A DNA stretch of 14,932 nt, taken from Clostridia bacterium. GTDB taxonomy: Bacteria > Bacillota_A > Clostridia > Oscillospirales > Acutalibacteraceae. The stretch is taken from NCBI GenBank assembly GCA_024699005.1, contig JAILQN010000248.1, positions 1 to 14,932 of the forward strand, written 5' to 3'. Shown here in pieces: positions 1 through 7,426 of this stretch (position 1 is its first letter; each line of letters starts with the position of its first letter). The position numbers and the translations under genes are program-made. Below the pieces are notes generated by a model that saw only the letters and a list, made by a program, of their open reading frames with translations, was not told the origin of the DNA and made no database searches.

Positions 1-1
1 G

Positions 2-508
2 GGCCTGTCCAAATCACATATGATAGCAGGCTTCCGTATCGGCTGGATGATCCTGAGCGGCAACAAAGCCATCGGAAAAGACTTTATAGAGGGCGTAAAC
101 ATGCTCTCGAATATGCGTCTTTGCTCCAACGTGCCCGCGCAGTCCATAGTGCAGACCGCACTGGGCGGTTATCAGAGCGTAAACGAATATATAGTGCCCG
201 GCGGCAGGATCTACGAGCAGAGGGAATTCATCTGTAACGCCCTTAAAGATATCCCCGGCATAACCGCGGTAAAGCCCAAGGCGGCGTTCTATATTTTCCC
301 GAAGATCGACGTCAAAAAGTTCAATATAACGGACGACGAGCAGTTCACCCTCGACTTCCTGCATCACGAGCAGGTGCTCGTGGTGCCGGGCAAGGGCTTC
401 AACTGGCAGACGCCCGATCATTTCAGGATCGTATATCTGCCCGAGATCAGGCGGCTTAAAACCGCAACGCAGAGGCTTGCGCATTTTCTGGAGGAATACA
501 GGCAGTAA
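2..508 (+). CDS. alaA: Alanine aminotransferase AlaA-like, C-terminal part (5' truncated by window edge)
   Basis: PLP-dependent class I/II aminotransferase, probably pyruvate/glutamate-alanine transamination in the cytosol. The reading frame is open from base 2; 168 codons remain, roughly the last 40% of an enzyme of about 400 residues. The fragment opens with GLSKSHMIAGFRIGW: the Lys (codon at 11-13) is the expected Schiff-base lysine, followed by the conserved GFR-GW. The stretches MRLCSNVPAQ, ALGGYQS, PGGRIYEQR and FPKID match what I recall of E. coli AlaA (YfbQ) nearly residue for residue. The Arg in DHFRIVYLP is the expected substrate-carboxylate arginine. It converges with the TPK gene, and a heptad-repeat element starts 5 bp after its stop. 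The N-terminal half cannot be judged. A related aspartate or aromatic aminotransferase is possible but less likely. Confidence 0.93.
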   Translation, partial: GLSKSHMIAGFRIGWMILSGNKAIGKDFIEGVNMLSNMRLCSNVPAQSIVQTALGGYQSVNEYIVPGGRIYEQREFICNALKDIPGITAVKPKAAFYIFPKIDVKKFNITDDEQFTLDFLHHEQVLVVPGKGFNWQTPDHFRIVYLPEIRRLKTATQRLAHFLEEYRQ

Positions 509-512
509 ATGA

Positions 513-645
513 GAGAGGAGTGTGGAGAGAGGAGAGAGGAGTTATCTCAGACAGAACAAGGCGAATTTCCGACGCAAGTTACGATGGGAAAGAAAACTCT
601 GACTACAGCGGATCAACTCCTAACTCCACTTTCCACACTCCACAC
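513..645. repeat. Heptad-repeat inverted element 1, between convergent genes
   Basis: Two arms built of 7-bp units face each other. The left arm (513-543) reads GAGAGGA, GTGTGGA, GAGAGGA, GAGAGGA, GTT. The right arm, read on the minus strand (645-615), is GTGTGGA, GTGTGGA, AAGTGGA, GTTAGGA, GTT. The arms pair at 25 of 31 positions and enclose a 71-bp core (544-614) in which I recognise nothing. It starts 5 bp after the aminotransferase stop, and its right arm is the last ten codons of the TPK gene. A transcript of either strand could fold into a long imperfect stem, so it may help end transcription of both convergent genes. There is no T-tract, so it is not a standard terminator. Confidence 0.85.
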
Positions 646-1248
646 TATCACAACCGTTCCGTCCATGACCGATATCTCCGCTTCCTGTCCGACAAACTCA
701 TTGCTCGCACCGAGAGAAGCGTTATCAGGCGAAAGGGTTAGATTATCCGCTTCAAAGCTCAGCCCACGCTCGGTCACGCCTTTCGCGGCGCCGCCGAACG
801 CGAACACTGATATATTCCCCGTACAGGATGCGGGGAATTTTATTTTGCCGTTGTGAACGGCGGCGACAGTCTGCCGTGCTCCGATAAGCCTGCAGTCGGC
901 GCCGTTCCGCGCGGCGAAGGCGCAGTCCGCGATATTAGACAGGCTGTGATCGAGCCGCTCCCCGCCGAGCCCGCCATATATGATTATCTTCTTAAAGCCG
1001 GCTTTAAGAGCATATTCCACGGCGTAACGGGTGTCGGTCACGTCTTTTCTGACGGGCAGCGTGATAACGCTTTTTCCCTCCGGCTTATAACCCAGGGAAT
1101 CGAAATCGCCGATTATCACGTCCGGCTCAAAGCCGGAGCCGCGGGCGTAAAGGAGCCCGGCGTCCGCGGCTATCACCATATCGGAGTCGTCTTTCTGAAA
1201 ATCCGCAGGGGTCCTGTCCCCCGCGGAAAAGATGTAACAAACGTTCAT
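613..1248 (-). CDS. thiN: Thiamine pyrophosphokinase
   Basis: Transfers pyrophosphate from ATP to thiamine to give thiamine diphosphate; cytosolic. It has 211 residues, the usual size. Family motifs appear in order: IAADAG (about 26-31), DVIIGDFDS (43-51, acidic Mg/ATP site), DVTDT (69-73), GGLGGERLDHSLSN (92-105) and a C-terminal beta domain containing SNEF (about 182-185). Its ATG overlaps the stop of the upstream GH3 gene (ATGA on the minus strand, 1248-1245), so translation is probably coupled. The last ten residues (VWSVESGVRS, 202-211) are a direct translation of the heptad repeat that also supplies the TGA stop. The native protein probably ended near residue 202. Placement behind a glycosidase is unusual; in many Firmicutes this gene follows rsgA and rpe. 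Confidence 0.95.
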   Translation of the reverse strand: MNVCYIFSAGDRTPADFQKDDSDMVIAADAGLLYARGSGFEPDVIIGDFDSLGYKPEGKSVITLPVRKDVTDTRYAVEYALKAGFKKIIIYGGLGGERLDHSLSNIADCAFAARNGADCRLIGARQTVAAVHNGKIKFPASCTGNISVFAFGGAAKGVTERGLSFEADNLTLSPDNASLGASNEFVGQEAEISVMDGTVVIVWSVESGVRS

Positions 1249-3674
1249 ATGCTCTTGGTGAGCGTGGGTATGCCTTTGATAACGTCAGGCAGTACCTTGG
1301 CGATCAGCTGGATAAAGCCGAGCGTGACCGGTTTTTTGTCGTTCAGGATATCGAGCAGCTGATCGGCCGCCTCGGCGGAGAACACGCCCATACTCATGGA
1401 AGTGAAATTCTTTATGGGCAGCTGGAATGCGATCGAACCGGCAAGACTGTCCGGATTGACGAGCTTCCCGATGAAATCGCAGATCATTCTTCCGTTTCTG
1501 CCCTCCGCCGAGTCCTCGAAGGTGTTGGCAGCGGTCAGGTTCGGATAGGCGTGAACGTCCGGATCGGGCAGGTCCTTGCCGTATACGGCGGCAAACTGCT
1601 CTGCGGAGATATTCCGGATGTTCGCTCCGTAATAGTCCGGAGCGGTCTCGCGATAATCCGGGCAGGGGGCGTCGATATCCGAAGTTACGCCGACGTTCGC
1701 CGAGAGCCTTATATCGCGGGAGGACGCGCCGACGAGGATCTCGAAATCGCCGGACTCCACGTGCCAGTCTCCGAGCGCCGCGTCATAGAAGGCGAACGCG
1801 CGCTTGTCGAGTTCCAGGGTGACGGTTTTAGCCTCACCGGGCTCCAGGAATATCTTTGTGAAAGCCTTCAGTTCTTTGTCCGGGCGGTAGATCGTACTCT
1901 CGGTGTCCCTTACGTAGACCTGGGCGACCTCCGCTCCGCCGACCTCGCCGGTGTTTTTTACCGTGAAGGTGACCTTCAGGGTTTTTGGCATTTTGAGCTT
2001 TTTGTTGGAGAGCTTAATGTCGGAATACTCAAACGTGGTATAGGAAAGACCGAAACCGAACGGGAACGCGACGTCCTTTTTCGCGGTATCGTAGTATCTG
2101 TAGCCGATATAGACGCCTTCGCGGTATTCCACCGTAGCGTGATTGCCCGGGAAGAAATTATATGCCGGAGTGTCGGAAAGCCTGACCGGATAAGTCTCCG
2201 CCAGTTTGCCGGAGGGATTCACGTCGCCGAACAGTATATCCACGACCGCGCTGCCGCTCGCCTCGCCGCTCAGAACGCTGTTGAGTATGGCTTTCGCGGA
2301 ACCCGCCCAGGGAGTTTCCACAACGGAACCGCCCGCGAGAACGACCACGGTATTGGGGTTTGTGCTGCCGACGGCCTCTATAAGAGCAACGTGGGACGCG
2401 GGAATGCGCAGGGTCCTGCGGTCAAAGCCCTCCGCTTCGTACTCTTCGGTGAGCCCGGCGAAGATGACCGCGACATCGGCCTTGGCTGCGGCGGTGACCG
2501 CCTCTTTGATATATGATTCTATGTTTTTTCTGTCGCGTTTGGGAGCGGGATAACCGTCCGCGTACGACGCTTCTATGCCTGAGCGCAGCATCGTGCCGTA
2601 GGCGTCGTCGACCATGGGCGGATTGACCAGCGAAGAGCCTGCGCCCTGATAACGCGGAGTCTTCGCCATTCTGCCGATGACCGCGATCTTTGATTTCTTT
2701 GACAGCGGCAGGAGCTTGTCATCGTTCTTCATAAGCACCATGGACTGCCCTGCTATGCGCCTCGCCGCCTTGTGATGATCGGCGTAATCGTAGGGTTTAC
2801 CGTCCAGGCTGTCCTTTGTCGACATGATAACGTCCAGCACGCCGTCCGCCATTTCGTCGATGAGGTCTTCGGATATCCTGCCGGCTTTTAAAGCGTCGAT
2901 AATGTTCTTCGCGCCTATACCGTTGGAAGTGGGCATCTCCAGGTTCTGCCCCGCCTCAAGGCCCCTTACGCGGTCATTGCAGGCTCCCCAATCCGTTACA
3001 ACCATGCCTTTATAACCGAAGTCGTTCCTCAGGACGTCGGTCAGGAGCCATCTGTTTTCGGAAGCATAATCGCCGTTAAGCCTGTTGTAAGAACACATGA
3101 TCGTCGCAGGATTTGCTTTTTTGACGGCGATCTCATATGCGGCAAGGTAGATCTCACGCAGGGTGCGCTCGTCCGCCACGGCGTTGACCGTCATACGGCG
3201 GGTCTCCTGATTGTTGACTGCAAAATGCTTGAGACTGGTGCCTATGCCTTTTGACTGCACGCCGTTGATATAGCCCGCGGCGATCTCGCCGGCAAGAACC
3301 GGATCCTCGGAATAATACTCAAAGTTTCTGCCGCAGAGGGGCGAACGTTTCATATTCGCGCCGGGCCCCAGAAGTACGGCGACTTTCTCTTTGCGGCACT
3401 CTTCGCCCAGAAGCTCGCCCATCTCCCGCGCCAGGTCCACGTCCCAGGAGCAGGCGACCGTCGCGGCCGTGGGGAAACATACCGCGGGAACGCCTTTAAG
3501 CCCGGGGGTCTTGCTTTCCTCGGAGCGCTTCCTTATGCCGTGCGGGCCGTCCGTCCACGTTACGGACGGAATCCCCAGGCGTTCTATGCCTACGGTATGC
3601 CAGTAGTCCTTGCCCGAGAGCAGAGAGACTTTTTCTTCAAGAGTCATCTGTTTTATAAGATCGGCGTGTTTCAT
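1245..3674 (-). CDS. Glycoside hydrolase family 3 (beta-glucosidase-type)
   Basis: Retaining exo-glycosidase of 809 residues, probably releasing glucose or xylose from oligosaccharides. There is no signal peptide, so it is predicted cytoplasmic. The N-terminal TIM-barrel domain has KHFAVNNQETRR (149-160) and VVTDWGA, with Asp228 the expected nucleophile. The second alpha/beta sandwich domain carries GLTEEYEAEGFDRRTL (407-422), which should hold the acid/base Glu. A fibronectin-III-like domain (about 565-660) contains AEVAQVYVRD and KELKAFTKIFLEPGE. About 145 further residues form a tail often seen in clostridial GH3 proteins. The start at 3674 is chosen over an in-frame ATG at 3728 because AAGGAGG lies 6 bases upstream. 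Its stop overlaps the TPK start. Exact substrate (beta-glucoside, xyloside or other) cannot be read from sequence. Confidence 0.96.
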   Translation of the reverse strand: MKHADLIKQMTLEEKVSLLSGKDYWHTVGIERLGIPSVTWTDGPHGIRKRSEESKTPGLKGVPAVCFPTAATVACSWDVDLAREMGELLGEECRKEKVAVLLGPGANMKRSPLCGRNFEYYSEDPVLAGEIAAGYINGVQSKGIGTSLKHFAVNNQETRRMTVNAVADERTLREIYLAAYEIAVKKANPATIMCSYNRLNGDYASENRWLLTDVLRNDFGYKGMVVTDWGACNDRVRGLEAGQNLEMPTSNGIGAKNIIDALKAGRISEDLIDEMADGVLDVIMSTKDSLDGKPYDYADHHKAARRIAGQSMVLMKNDDKLLPLSKKSKIAVIGRMAKTPRYQGAGSSLVNPPMVDDAYGTMLRSGIEASYADGYPAPKRDRKNIESYIKEAVTAAAKADVAVIFAGLTEEYEAEGFDRRTLRIPASHVALIEAVGSTNPNTVVVLAGGSVVETPWAGSAKAILNSVLSGEASGSAVVDILFGDVNPSGKLAETYPVRLSDTPAYNFFPGNHATVEYREGVYIGYRYYDTAKKDVAFPFGFGLSYTTFEYSDIKLSNKKLKMPKTLKVTFTVKNTGEVGGAEVAQVYVRDTESTIYRPDKELKAFTKIFLEPGEAKTVTLELDKRAFAFYDAALGDWHVESGDFEILVGASSRDIRLSANVGVTSDIDAPCPDYRETAPDYYGANIRNISAEQFAAVYGKDLPDPDVHAYPNLTAANTFEDSAEGRNGRMICDFIGKLVNPDSLAGSIAFQLPIKNFTSMSMGVFSAEAADQLLDILNDKKPVTLGFIQLIAKVLPDVIKGIPTLTKSI

Positions 3675-3680
3675 ATATAT

Positions 3681-3687
3681 CCTCCTT
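3681..3687 (-). promoter_or_regulatory. Strong ribosome binding site deciding the GH3 start
   Basis: AAGGAGG on the minus strand, 6 bases (ATATAT) before the ATG at 3674. It rules against the longer in-frame start at 3728, which would place this site inside the coding region. Confidence 0.9.
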
Positions 3688-3704
3688 GTTATACTGTTAT
3701 CAGA

Positions 3705-3733
3705 ATAATACCAAAAAACATCCCGCAATGCAA
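3705..3733 (-). promoter_or_regulatory. Candidate sigma-A promoter for GH3-TPK
   Basis: On the minus strand: TTGCAT (3733-3728), a 17-base spacer, then TATTAT (3710-3705). The -10 matches 5 of 6 consensus bases but the -35 matches only the TTG. The distance to the start codon would give a leader of about 25 nt containing the ribosome binding site. Confidence 0.45.
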
Positions 3734-3785
3734 CATAAATTTAGGGACGTTTATCGGCACAGTGCTGTTTTTATTTGAATTCATC

Positions 3786-3814
3786 TTGCGTTTTGTGCCG
3801 ACAGATGATATAGT
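3786..3814 (+). promoter_or_regulatory. Candidate sigma-A promoter for the AT-rich small gene and downstream genes
   Basis: TTGCGT (3786-3791), a 17-base spacer, and TATAGT (3809-3814). The -10 is good (5/6) and the -35 weak (3/6). It would give a leader of about 75 nt before the start at 3896. It lies back-to-back with the GH3 promoter candidate in an AT-rich divergent region. Confidence 0.4.
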
Positions 3815-3883
3815 TTATACGTGGTGTATCATACCGATATTATCGAATAAAGAAAAAACGAATTATTAATGAGAATAAAAAAC

Positions 3884-3890
3884 GGGGGAG
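3884..3890 (+). promoter_or_regulatory. Ribosome binding site deciding the small-gene start
   Basis: GGGGGAG sits 5 bases before the ATG at 3896. The in-frame ATG at 3869 has no such site upstream, so 3896 is the preferred start. Confidence 0.75.
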
Positions 3891-3895
3891 AATTA

Positions 3896-4231
3896 ATGAG
3901 GTTGGAATTAAATTTAAATCAGTATTATGATAATCTGGAAATCGGGCAGGTAAATGAGATTTTTTCCAAATTTACAGATTTAAAATTGCGCATGGAAACA
4001 ATGAGAGAAATGCTGTCAAAACCAAAAGAAGAATTGGAAGGAAGTTTTGATTGGAAAATAAATAGAAGAAAAATAATAGAAAAGTGTAAAGAAATCAATG
4101 AAATAATGCTGCAATTTGGCAAAGAGCCTGTATTTGACGTCAAAGGAATGGATGATACAGATTTTGAAGCAATTGTATCCAAATTTGAATATCTGATGTC
4201 AAAACCCGGACAAAATGCTGAAAAAAAGTGA
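3896..4231 (+). CDS. Hypothetical AT-rich 111-residue protein
   Basis: I do not recognise this protein. It starts MRLELNLNQYYDNLEIGQ and is rich in Lys, Glu, Ile and Met, with a predicted mostly helical, possibly coiled-coil stretch at about residues 15-75 and a charged tail (NAEKK). No signal peptide, membrane segment, zinc ligands or helix-turn-helix is obvious. Its coding sequence is about 30% GC by hand count over 3901-4200, against roughly 55-60% in neighbouring genes, and it uses AAA, AAT and ATA codons freely. That marks it as a likely recent acquisition or cargo. The AraC gene starts 62 bp downstream on the same strand, so they may share a transcript. A small phage-, plasmid- or toxin/antitoxin-type protein is possible, but nothing in the sequence proves it. 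Confidence 0.75.
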   Translation: MRLELNLNQYYDNLEIGQVNEIFSKFTDLKLRMETMREMLSKPKEELEGSFDWKINRRKIIEKCKEINEIMLQFGKEPVFDVKGMDDTDFEAIVSKFEYLMSKPGQNAEKK

Positions 4232-4293
4232 CGGACGGGAAAAGACAGAATAAGTATAACGACATATAGAAACCTTCTTCAGGAAATAATAAT

Positions 4294-5157
4294 ATGGATA
4301 GAGTCAGCAGATCTGTATACCCTGCTCAGGCGCAGTTCCCGACGCCCTCGCTGTATGCGAAAAAGTATTTATACTGCTGTTACGCGGCGGGCAGCATGGC
4401 GCTGCCCGCGGGCGGGACGTTCGTTTCTCCCGCAGAGCGCGGCATTGAGGTGGTTTATCTGGAGAGCGGCAGCGTCTCCGTTTCCACCAAAGGCGCCGGC
4501 AGTTTTCTGGGCGACGGCATGACTTTTGTCGCCGACTGCGAAGAGCGCCCCGAATTGACCGCCGTTGCGGATTCCGTGCTTTATTTCGCCTGCGCAGACG
4601 GCGCGAACACCCGCGAACTGTATGATTTCATCACCTCCGGCGGCTCTTCGCCCTTTGTCGCGAACTGCGACTTAAGGGCTTACTGCGGCGCCATAGGGGA
4701 AATAATGAACAACGACCCGGTCGGACATGACAGCGAAATCTCTGCCGAGACCCATAAGCTTTTCTGTTCGCTCTTTGACAGCGCCCTGCGCCGCATTTCC
4801 GGTGAAAAGCCGCAGGTCGCGCGGGTACGGGAGTATATTGAAAAGCATTACGCCGAGAAGCTGAGCCTTGCAAAAATGGCGCGTATGGCGAATCTGTCGG
4901 AATCCGATTTCGGAGAGGCGTTCCGGATCTCGACCGGTTTCACCCCTTACGACTATCTTCTGACCGTGCGCGTCACCGAAGGCCGCCGGCTTCTTCTGGA
5001 GACAGATCTGCCGCTGAAAGAGATCGCCGCGAAGGCGGGATATTCCAACCTTAAAAGCTTCTCGGATATGTTCACGTCAAAAACGGGCATGCCGCCGTCG
5101 GCGTTCCGCAGGTTGTTCCGGAAATACACATTAATCAATGAGGTGACAAACCAATGA
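4294..5157 (+). CDS. AraC-family transcriptional regulator
   Basis: DNA-binding regulator of 287 residues. The N-terminal part (about 25-115) is beta-rich and cupin-like, the usual ligand-sensing half. The C-terminal part (about 175-277) is a double helix-turn-helix domain: first HTH around LSLAKMARMANLSESDF (190-206), second around LPLKEIAAKAGYSNLKSF (239-256), followed by the family signature ending TGMPPSAFRRLFRK. The start is supported by a modest AGGAAA 7 bases upstream. Its TGA overlaps the ATG of the secreted hydrolase gene (ATGA, 5154-5157), so the two are probably translated together. It may therefore control its own operon or the nearby glycosidases. The ligand is unknown; a sugar is the common case for such regulators beside glycoside hydrolases. 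Confidence 0.92.
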   Translation: MDRVSRSVYPAQAQFPTPSLYAKKYLYCCYAAGSMALPAGGTFVSPAERGIEVVYLESGSVSVSTKGAGSFLGDGMTFVADCEERPELTAVADSVLYFACADGANTRELYDFITSGGSSPFVANCDLRAYCGAIGEIMNNDPVGHDSEISAETHKLFCSLFDSALRRISGEKPQVARVREYIEKHYAEKLSLAKMARMANLSESDFGEAFRISTGFTPYDYLLTVRVTEGRRLLLETDLPLKEIAAKAGYSNLKSFSDMFTSKTGMPPSAFRRLFRKYTLINEVTNQ

Positions 5158-6677
5158 AAAAAACGATATCAGTATTCTTAAGTATTCTTCTTCTGTTTTC
5201 CGTCCTTACCGTCGCCGTTCCCGCCGCGGACAGATCCTGCAGCTGCGGCAAAGCGCCGATCATTCTGATCGACGGCATGAACGCGAGAAACCTCATCCGC
5301 GATAAAGGCGCCGAAAACGAGCGCGTAGCGTTTCCGTTCACCGCGGACGATATCAAGGCTCTGATCACGGACAACAAAGACGCCGTCTGGGATATGCTGG
5401 ACGGGGATTTCTCAAAGGAGAGCGAAAACGCCGTCGCGGAAGGAATAGAAGCGATGCTGGCGGATATCGCCATGCGGGATGACGGGACCCCCGCTTATAA
5501 CGTAACGATCGACTGGGCATACCCTACCGGAGACGTTCACAAAGAGGGCGGCTATTTCAAATATCAGTACGACTGGCGGCTTGATCCCTTTGAAGTCGCT
5601 GCCGGGCTCCGGGATTTCACGGAATACGTCAAAGACCTCACAGGACACGATACCGTGCATTTCGTCGGTTTTTCCCAGGGCGCGATCACGCTGAACACGT
5701 ATCTCTCGCTATACGGCTATGACGGTATCGAGTCCTGCGTATGGTACTGCGGCGCGCACAACGGCGTGGAAATGGTCGGGCAGCTTTACACCGGCAGGTA
5801 TAAGGTCGACGCGGACGCCGCAGCCGGATACGTGCACGGCGCGACGGAAAATACTTTTGAATTCGAGCTTCTGTCTTGGATACTGCAGGGGCTCACGGAT
5901 ATAGGCGTCACAGGCGGGATACTGAAAATCACGAACAAAATCCTGAAGCTGATGGTCAAAGACGGCACCATAGCGGATATCACACGGGAGACGTTCGGCA
6001 AAATGCCTGCGATCTGGGCGATGATAGACGATGAATACTATGAAGACGCAAAGACCTTTATATTCGGTGATGAAACGGAAAGGTACTCCGCGCTCATCGA
6101 AAAGACCGACCGTTATCATTACGACGTACAGGCGCGCTCCGCCGAAATCATGGAGAACGCGCGTACTGCTGCAGGCAGGATCGGCGTTATAACCAAATAC
6201 GGCAGAAGGCTGATCCCGGTAACGGAGGACTGCGACGTACAATCTGACGGAGTTATCGACGCCCGTCATACCTCCTGCGGAGCGACCTTCGCCGATTTCG
6301 GAAAAACTCTTGCCGACGCCTCCGGGGAACAGCGTTACCGCTCCGCGGACGGCATCGTTGACGCCTCCACCGCCCTGTACCCGGACTATACCTGGTTCAT
6401 CAAAAACGTGGAGCATTCGGAGGGCTGCGACTACGCGGACGAGCTGGTCCGATATATCTCGTTCGCCGACCATCAGCCGGACGTTTCCGAAAACCCCGCT
6501 TACCCGCAGTTCAGCGTATACAGCAAGTCGGCGGGCGAAACTCGCCCCCTGACGAAAGACACGGACGAGAGCGCGGACAAAAAGACGGTAGTCCAGATAA
6601 GGGAGTTTTTCCAGCGGATATTTGAAGCGGTCAGACGGTTTTTCAGCGGGATATTCGCACAGGTAAGCACCGATTGA
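5154..6677 (+). CDS. Secreted LCAT-like alpha/beta hydrolase (lipase/acyltransferase-type)
   Basis: Probable exported serine esterase or acyl hydrolase of 507 residues. A Sec signal peptide is clear: MKKTISVFLSILLLFSVLTV, with a likely cut after VPAA (about 25). The catalytic machinery resembles the lecithin:cholesterol acyltransferase family: YDWRLDP (139-145), VGFSQGA with nucleophile Ser174 in GxSxG, an acidic candidate in SADGIVD (Asp399 or Asp403) and His421 in VEHSEG. Cysteines at about 29 and 31 lie just after the signal peptide. The C-terminus ends in an aromatic-rich amphipathic helix (IREFFQRIFEAVRRFFSGIF, about 482-501). The start is preceded by GAGGTG 8 bases upstream, inside the AraC gene, and overlaps its stop. 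The substrate cannot be told; plain esterase activity is as likely as acyl transfer. Confidence 0.82.
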   Translation: MKKTISVFLSILLLFSVLTVAVPAADRSCSCGKAPIILIDGMNARNLIRDKGAENERVAFPFTADDIKALITDNKDAVWDMLDGDFSKESENAVAEGIEAMLADIAMRDDGTPAYNVTIDWAYPTGDVHKEGGYFKYQYDWRLDPFEVAAGLRDFTEYVKDLTGHDTVHFVGFSQGAITLNTYLSLYGYDGIESCVWYCGAHNGVEMVGQLYTGRYKVDADAAAGYVHGATENTFEFELLSWILQGLTDIGVTGGILKITNKILKLMVKDGTIADITRETFGKMPAIWAMIDDEYYEDAKTFIFGDETERYSALIEKTDRYHYDVQARSAEIMENARTAAGRIGVITKYGRRLIPVTEDCDVQSDGVIDARHTSCGATFADFGKTLADASGEQRYRSADGIVDASTALYPDYTWFIKNVEHSEGCDYADELVRYISFADHQPDVSENPAYPQFSVYSKSAGETRPLTKDTDESADKKTVVQIREFFQRIFEAVRRFFSGIFAQVSTD

Positions 6678-6782
6678 TTCCTGCACATACACCGGATCAA
6701 TCAGCACTTACTCAGAAAGAAATATCAGTGTATAAGACTGAAAGATTTAAAAGGGACTCTGCAAACGGAAAGGGCAGGCAAA

Positions 6783-7367
6783 ATGAAAACTCTTAAAACG
6801 ATCCAGACCTTATCCAAAATCTCAAAAATCTTATCCGAAATCATTTTTATCTGCTCGATAGTCGGGTTATGCCTGTGCGTCGCGGGGATTATCAGCCTTG
6901 CCTTTGACTGGAAACCGTTCACGATCGGCGACGTCACGTTCGGCGGAGTTTTTAAGACCCCTGAAGACGGGACGCTCTTATCAGCCGGAGATTGGTACGT
7001 CGTATCGGCTCAGGGCATCGTCGTTTGCGTCGGCACGATCATTCTTTCAAAATTCGCCGGAATATATTTCAAAAGAGAACTGAAGGACGGGACTCCTTTC
7101 ACGTCAGGCGGCGCGAAGGAACTGCTTCGTCTCGGCATTCTTTCCGTATGTATTCCCATCGCGGAACAGATCGCAGCTTCGATCATTTTTTCCGCTGTAT
7201 CCGTCAGCTCCGGCGACGCAACGCTGCAAACGGATCTTCATACCGAATGCGCCGTCACCGTCGGAATCGCGTTTATCGTGATCGGGCTTATCTGCAGATA
7301 CGGCGCCGGGCTGGCTGAGGAAGTCAAAGGCTCCCTCTCTGAGGGAGCTGTCGGCAAAGCCGACTGA
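6783..7367 (+). CDS. DUF2975 family membrane protein with repeat-derived C-terminus
   Basis: Small integral membrane protein of 194 residues with four hydrophobic segments (about 19-41, 73-93, 113-138, 152-172). The cytoplasmic loop FKRELKDGTPFTSGGAKELL is typical of DUF2975. Biochemical role unknown. In related Firmicutes the gene is normally followed at once by a small Xre-type regulator, as in the Bacillus yoz genes; no such gene is present here. The last 12 residues (GSLSEGAVGKAD, 183-194) and the TGA are the direct translation of an intergenic hairpin repeat (7329-7372), so the native end was near residue 182. The gene lies 105 bp after the LCAT-like gene. Upstream GGAAAGGGCAGG gives only a weak ribosome binding site. 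Confidence 0.85.
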   Translation: MKTLKTIQTLSKISKILSEIIFICSIVGLCLCVAGIISLAFDWKPFTIGDVTFGGVFKTPEDGTLLSAGDWYVVSAQGIVVCVGTIILSKFAGIYFKRELKDGTPFTSGGAKELLRLGILSVCIPIAEQIAASIIFSAVSVSSGDATLQTDLHTECAVTVGIAFIVIGLICRYGAGLAEEVKGSLSEGAVGKAD

Positions 7368-7372
7368 GGGAG
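7329..7372. repeat. Double-hairpin intergenic repeat at the DUF2975 3' end
   Basis: Contains two perfect stem-loops: CTCCCTC (7331-7337) with GAGGGAG (7341-7347), loop TCT; and GTCGGC (7350-7355) with GCCGAC (7359-7364), loop AAA. A second GAGGGAG (7366-7372) can compete for the first arm. From general knowledge, near-identical sequences are scattered between genes in many gut Clostridia. It supplies the last 12 codons and stop of the DUF2975 gene. Confidence 0.85.
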
Positions 7373-7379
7373 TATGAAT

Positions 7380-7414
7380 CAAAACGACGCCGTTCCCCGA
7401 CGCCGTTTTGTTTT
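7380..7414. terminator. Bidirectional terminator-like hairpin between DUF2975 and araB
   Basis: Stem of 13 positions with 2 mismatches: 7380-7392 (CAAAACGACGCCG) with 7398-7410 (CGACGCCGTTTTG), loop TTCCC. On the plus strand it is followed by TTTTG (7411-7415). On the minus strand the TTTTG of the opposite arm serves the same role. Its position between two convergent stop codons fits a shared terminator. Confidence 0.75.
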
Positions 7415-7426
7415 GCCTGATACGGA

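Noticed and set aside
1551..2516. 321-codon plus-strand open frame
   Set aside because: Antisense to the GH3 gene; no ribosome binding site or recognisable domain.
3675..3728. Longer GH3 start adding 18 residues
   Set aside because: The extra residues (MRDVFWYYSDNSITRRIY) resemble no family extension, and AAGGAGG lies just before the shorter start.
6672..6702. Hairpin after the LCAT-like gene as terminator
   Set aside because: The stem GATTGA/TCAATC has a bulge and a 12-base loop and is not followed by a T-run.
5709..6707. 332-codon minus-strand open frame
   Set aside because: Antisense to the LCAT-like gene in GC-rich DNA; the translation has no recognisable motifs and the plus strand has a signal peptide and catalytic motifs.
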